This document shows, piece by piece, positions 59,301 through 64,000 of a stretch of 64,000 bases of DNA; position 1 is the stretch's first letter, and each line of letters opens with the position of its first letter. The notes under the pieces were generated by a model, which saw nothing but the letters and a program-made list of their open reading frames with translations, was not told where the DNA came from and did not search any database. The position numbers were made by a program, and so were the translations under genes. This DNA is from Phoronis australis (taxonomy: Eukaryota > Phoronida > Phoronidae): contig NMRA01000143.1 in NCBI GenBank assembly GCA_002633005.1, positions 129,402-193,401 on the forward strand, written 5' to 3'.

Positions 59301-60115
59301 AGGCCTATTGTGCATGAAGGACACCAATGACTTTCTGCAATATTCTGTGCCACAATGCGGACAAGCCCAAAACGTAAACTATATGCATGGAGGCTTGCTA
59401 TTTTCAAGCACACTCACTACAAATCAGAACAAATGCCCTCCAAAGTACACATCAAAAATAATGGTACACAAACTGTTGTTCATTTGTCATGATGCTTCGT
59501 GACAAGTAATTATTCACAGTGAATGAATTGAACTCCGACAGCATCCAGCCATCATGATGTGTATTTTTGGAACATTTTGTCAAATTATTTTTGGTCTGCA
59601 AGGCATTTCTCACACAAAAAACAGAAGGGTATCAAACAAAAAATAACGCCAAAACATTTCAAACTAAGGCATATCTTTGCCTAAAAATTTCACTGATTTT
59701 CCATGTCCAAGCAGTGTTCAAGACACCATCCTACAGCTGTGACAAGCATTTTAAAAGACCACCGACACCCTCCCTTTCTTATTCATTGGCACTGAATCCA
59801 AGTTTAATTCCCCAAAAATTACCAGAACAATCTCTTTTCCCAGAATCCTTTGAACTCTTATGACCTTCATTTTTCGTCCCTGGACTCCTCACCTATGCTA
59901 TCAACTTCTTTTTGTCACAGACAGCTTACCACTTCGTTCTTACATTGATTATCTGCAGCACGTGTTTGTCACAGCCCCGACAAGTCACTTAAATCAAGAC
60001 ACTCAAGCCTAGAAGTCACTTCTCAGTAAGGAACAAGGGAAGACCAGTTCTACAGCAGTGAGTGACCTCATGCTTCTTCCAACACTTTATACACTATAAA
60101 CACCTGACTCACACA

Positions 60116-60121
60116 TTTATT
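60116..60121 (-). terminator. Poly(A) signal of DNAAF4
   Basis: AATAAA on the minus strand, 17 nt beyond the TGA at 60138-60140, implying a very short 3' UTR. Confidence 0.6.
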
Positions 60122-60137
60122 AAAATCCTCGTGGAAA

Positions 60138-62073
60138 TCATCCTGCAGACGATTGAATAACTTGTCGGATTTTCTCTGCATCATTTTGCACATTTTCGTT
60201 GCTTGGATCTATTTTTAATGCGGCGTCGTAATCTTGCAGTCCTAAAAGAAAGTGAGAATTCTACTCACTGCTTGATCGTACGAAATGCGCTCAATACACG
60301 GCGACAAAAAAAAGAAAAACAGATGAGCCTTATTCCCCCACTTTCACTATTCAAGCTAATTTTAGATGGATTGACTTAAAAAGTTGGCTTTTTGTACATC
60401 TTACTTATGTCAAATTCAAAAAGTCACTCCAGTGTGCCTCTGTTCATGAGACACTACATCTTATTTTCCAACCATATTTTTTATCAGAAGGGACTTGAGT
60501 AACGAATTACCACAGCATCTGGACTTTTATCACTTTTGTTTTGGAATAATGGAACAGAGATGGATGCAAGTACCAGGATACGGTTACGCATAAACATCCG
60601 CATGCAGTGCCGGACATGTCTGTCACTGCGATCCATTAAAACTGAGTCTGTAACTATCGGATCCTTTTTAGTTACAGTATGACAAAAACCAGTTAACTAT
60701 GACAAAATTAAAGAAAAACTGATGCAGTAGTACTGCTGCTCCTTTGATGATTAGTCTCAGTCTTCCCTGCCAGGGGTCTCCTTCATGAAAAGAGACTTAC
60801 GTGTTAAAACAGAAATTTGGTCTTACGCTCCACATAACTATTTTTCAAAAATAATTAAAACTTACATTTGCAAAATAACTAAGTCTCTGAGATTAATGCA
60901 TATAACTACTACTTACAGAGAAAATTTTGTAGAAATAATTTCCAGCCAGTGATGCATAATAATTTGATGAAAAAAACTTTTAGTAATTGTGAAGTGGGGG
61001 CGTCACACCAAATTTTTGTCTTAATTCTACTTCGTGAAATGGACACAAGGCTTGCGTACCTAACCCCACAATGAAGCATTATCTGACTTATCTTTTAAAA
61101 TCCCCTCCAAAGAATCCAGTCAGTTATAAATGAGAGAGCATCTAATATGATGTTTTGGCCAGTTTGTGACACACTGATTGTAGGTTGTATAGTCTTCAAC
61201 CAACCACATATAAAAGAAAGCTTGTTGCCTAAAACCTCAATCTAAAGTTTAAGCTGTAAAAGCATAATGATGTACAGGTTTATTTAGGCACATGAGCGAA
61301 TATTCAAAATAATGGGATTTTTCAGGTTGTTTTTGACAAAACATTAAACACGTTATTTCAGAAACAAAATAACCCAGCCTGACTTTTAGGAGCACATCTC
61401 TTTTGTAGGAAAATTTCTTTACTGCCTTGATCCATTCTTAGAACTTTTCAATTTATAATATCAATATTGAAAACAAGACATAATGTGCTGTCAATGTCTC
61501 AACCAATGATCATTGCCATACTATTGAATCCACTTTACACAAGCATTCCATCAAAGAAACAAATTTTGATTTCGACTGTTTACCGCCACAAAACTTGTCT
61601 GGAGTTGTGGTTACTTGCTTAGATGAGAAATAGTACTGACAATTCATGGAAAGTACCGACAGTTCATGGAAAGTACCGACAGTTCATGGAAAGTACCGGC
61701 AGTTCATGGAAAGTACCGACAGTTCATGGAAAGTACCGACAGTACATGGAAAGTACCAACAGTTCACAGAAAGTACCGACAGTTTGTTATGGCTCAAGAC
61801 CATGCTCGGTGCACCATATGAAAAATTTAGTGCAATACAGATCGGAGTGCAACATTAGTTTTTGATGTAAAGCAGGTTCACAGCAGCTATACACTTAGTT
61901 TTTCGCATTCAAATGTTACCATGGATACAGGCATGACTTCTCAGGCATAGACTCGCATACTACATACCTTCAACATACAGCTCCAGTTTGCAGAAGGCTG
62001 TTCCTCGACGAATGTGAGCCTTACATCTGCTGCTGGCATTCTGGGCAACAGGGGGAGTTAGTAGCTCCAATGC
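60138..62073 (-). CDS. DNAAF4: DNAAF4/DYX1C1 dynein assembly factor, last two coding exons
   Basis: Minus strand: exon 62073-61968 (acceptor TTTGCAG, ends phase 1 before GTATGTAG) and terminal exon 60241-60138 (acceptor TTTTAG, TGA). Joined they give 69 codons plus stop: the start reads ALELLTPPV, then [20 protein letters not shown] and [14 protein letters not shown], ending [10 protein letters not shown]. This matches the third TPR repeat and C-terminus of vertebrate DNAAF4 almost residue by residue. The protein acts with HSP90-type chaperones in the cytoplasm to pre-assemble axonemal dynein arms. Upstream exons (CS/p23-like domain and first TPRs) were not found in 62074-64000 and presumably lie beyond the right edge. 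Confidence 0.93.
61555..61880. repeat. R1 element in DNAAF4 intron, expanded by a 20-bp array
   Basis: Left AAATTTTGATTTCGACTGTT with TACCGCCACAAAACTTG resembles the R1 arm; the centre holds the array at 61631-61785, followed by GGCTCAAGACCATGCTCGGT. Confidence 0.5.
61631..61785. repeat. 20-bp minisatellite in the last DNAAF4 intron
   Basis: Seven to eight units of AGTTCATGGAAAGTACCGAC with single-base variants. Plus-strand open frames here are repeat artefacts. Confidence 0.92.
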
Positions 62074-62842
62074 CTGCAAATCATATAGCAACAACGTAAG
62101 TTTAATATGTTCACGCTAAACAAACTGCAATCTCTTTTGTGAAATTTTTGAAGAAAATATTTGAGATTTTTTGAATACTTCACACAGTTCTTCCAAAGTG
62201 TGTTCATTTCCGTCAACGACACATCAACATCCAGTGCAGTCAAAAATTAGCTTGAGATCATTTGAAAATTACCTGAACTGTCTTGCTTTGAAATTCCGCC
62301 AATTTTCAATGAGAAAAGTTTTGCCAACTATTACCAAAATGATGTTACTTGCCCTGATGTCCTGATGGATTAAAAACAACTTCATTCAAATGACAGCACT
62401 TTGGTATGACTATTTTACAGTTAAACATTTTTATTAGGTCTTCAATCATAACACATCATAATATTCACTTTTGAAAGACAATTAAAATAGTAACCTCTGC
62501 TCTCATTTGTTTTTGGCCAAAACATGAGCACGAACTTTAAAATTAGCGCGTAAGTAAACAAAGACATATTGATCCGACATTTTGGTTTATTCACTATAAA
62601 CCGTTCTCAAGGCAAAAGTTAATTTTATTCAATCAGGTGAAAAACAGACAAGAACAGGCTGTACAGGTACATGTCAAAATGCATTGCGAGGGGAGAGACC
62701 AGAAATTAAAACAGTTGCAGCTCAAATGAACCAATGTTTTTATCTCAATATGTCTTTGTTTACTTACATGCTAATTTTGAACCCCTGCTCTATGTTCTTA
62801 ATGTATTGTCCAAACCGCTACACATCCCTACCTTAGTAGTTA

Positions 62843-63864
62843 CAGTGGCCGATCTAGGATATCTCAAGGGGGGCCAACATTTTGTCTGTAAACATTTGCT
62901 CAAAGCACGATATGTAGATGCGTATAGCACCGAATGGGGGGAGGTCGGTTGCCCCCCTCCCGCCCAGGAAACGTTTCTATTTTTACCTCTAAAAATCAAG
63001 CATTTTCCTTGATTACTGAAGTATTGTCCAAGAAAAAAAGGCAAAAGAAAATGGAGAAAGTGTCAAACAGGAAAACTGCAAGTATCACAGACTTGAACTC
63101 ATGACCCGACGGATAGAGCGTGTGTGCTTTACCACTGCACCACCACAATTTAACGCCTAACTTGGTACTAAAAGACCTCCTTGTTTATGGTCCACAGCAT
63201 TTGTGCGCGAAAGCTCCTTCTTTTGTAATGCCTATTACATTATTTTATAGTTTGTGCCATGAGTTTGTAACAAATTTCTTGTATTTAAAATAGTCTTTAA
63301 TTGCCCAAAAGACCCAATCCGTTTTTTGTGTTGGCAATAATGACGCGATTGCTTTGGATATCGTCTTAAGGTTTGACAAAGAGAGAATTATCAGTTTCTG
63401 AGTGGTTCACTAAGGCTTCGATTAAAATTGACATCTTACTAGCAGCTTCTGTTTTTTCATCATCACTCAGATTCCATTTTCTTTAATAATGCGTCAACAT
63501 ATAAATATGTGGGCGCATAAAAAATGAAGAAATATTCTTCATTGCACAGTGGAGCAGACGACGGAAACGGAGTCGCTGTGCCCAGCGCCACTGCCGGTTG
63601 CCTGGGATATCGCGGGAGAGCGCCTATACTTAGCCATATTTCCGATACGATTGCACCGTGTTCCAAATTTGACACTTGAAATTGGATCTGAACCCCCCTC
63701 CAAACACACTAAAACTGCACACGTTTAAATCTTGTTTCAGCCGTATAATTTTAATTACCGGGGTTAATTAATAAACTCAACATTTCCTACACTTTTGCTG
63801 TTTTATTATTTTTTTTTTGAAGCAGCCAAGGGCGGGGGGCAGCCCCCCCCTAAATCCGCCTATG
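62843..63864 (+). mobile_element. MITE family E3 copy 2, 1.0 kb, with tRNA-like insert
   Basis: Starts CAGTGGCCGATCTAGG, ends CCTAAATCCGCCTATG; both ends match the complement of the 412-bp copy at 40.5 kb. Its middle is longer and includes a tRNA-like segment (63083-63152) and a GC-rich block near 63550-63620. Flanks AGTTA and GGTAA match at three of five bases. Confidence 0.75.
63083..63152 (-). repeat. tRNA-like (SINE head) segment
   Basis: On the minus strand it has a good pol III A box (TGGTGCAGTGGTAAAGCA), a perfect 4-bp D stem (GTGC/GCAC) and a B box (GAGTTCAAGTC) at tRNA spacing, but the anticodon and T stems are mismatched. A T-run follows at about 63040. Best read as a tRNA-derived SINE or tRNA pseudogene, not a functional tRNA. 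Confidence 0.5.
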
Positions 63865-64000
63865 GGTAAAGTTAGTTTACGCAATTTATTTTTTGTACGT
63901 ATATATTTTATGCAGTGTACATGTTAGTACCAGTGGTTATTTTATCGAGATTTGTGATATGCAAAGTATTTAAACAAGGGCAACGTTCATAAGATGGAGA

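Larger units (their letters stand above)
53691..60115. other. 6.4-kb stretch between the forkhead gene and DNAAF4, no gene recognised
   Basis: Contains the forkhead 3' UTR (length unknown; the first clear AATAAA I see is near 54925), an R1 copy, a truncated E2 copy, an E1 copy and an R2 copy. Short frames at 58476-58893 and 59567-59863 have no motif. The forkhead gene and DNAAF4 converge here. Confidence 0.5.

Noticed and set aside
62074-64000. Search for further upstream DNAAF4 exons
   Set aside because: No minus-strand segment resembling the earlier TPR or CS domains with proper splice sites was found.

Overview
This is a eukaryotic (metazoan) nuclear window. It is AT-rich, with small exons, GT-AG introns and many short transposable elements and minisatellites. 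The recognisable proteins resemble vertebrate orthologues closely and keep vertebrate-style domain orders (POLK, DNAAF4, ADAMTSL5, FoxB-class), which suggests an invertebrate deuterostome such as a hemichordate, amphioxus or echinoderm. That placement is inference; no species marker was seen. There is no operon, CRISPR array, rRNA or intact tRNA gene.

Layout. (1) 1.6-3.3 kb, plus strand: the last two exons of a 12-TM major-facilitator sugar transporter of the NaGLT1/MFSD4 type; its N-terminus lies outside the window or was not found. (2) 4.5-16.9 kb, minus strand: a complete secreted ADAMTSL5-like gene of 11 coding exons (signal peptide, one TSP1 repeat, ADAMTS cysteine-rich and spacer, a long Ser/Thr/Pro-rich linker, C-terminal NTR domain; 753 aa by hand splicing). 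Introns 1 and 9 are loaded with mobile DNA, including a 1.1-kb fold-back element. (3) 17-26 kb: no gene recognised; a hAT-like MITE inside a 14-bp minisatellite and a cluster of nuclear-receptor half-sites. (4) 26.3-38.3 kb, plus strand: a complete DNA polymerase kappa gene (10 coding exons, 776 aa), with minisatellites in introns 2 and 8 and a possible 5' non-coding exon near 26.4 kb. (5) 38.3-52.7 kb: no gene recognised; many short inverted-repeat elements with 5-bp target-site duplications. (6) 52.7-53.7 kb, plus strand: an intronless forkhead factor of FoxB/FoxAB class. (7) 53.7-60.1 kb: no gene recognised; repeats. (8) 60.1-62.1 kb, minus strand: the last two coding exons of DNAAF4/DYX1C1. 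(9) 62.8-63.9 kb: a 1-kb copy of one of the repeat families, carrying a tRNA-like segment.

The genes are functionally unrelated: sugar transport, extracellular matrix, translesion DNA synthesis, developmental transcription and ciliary dynein assembly. They are not expected to act as a system. The most distinctive content is the mobile DNA: several inverted-repeat families sharing 5-bp target-site duplications, nested insertions, and minisatellites that appear to have grown from sequence already present inside MITE copies. All exon boundaries were read by eye from splice sites, frame and family motifs; no alignment program or database was used.
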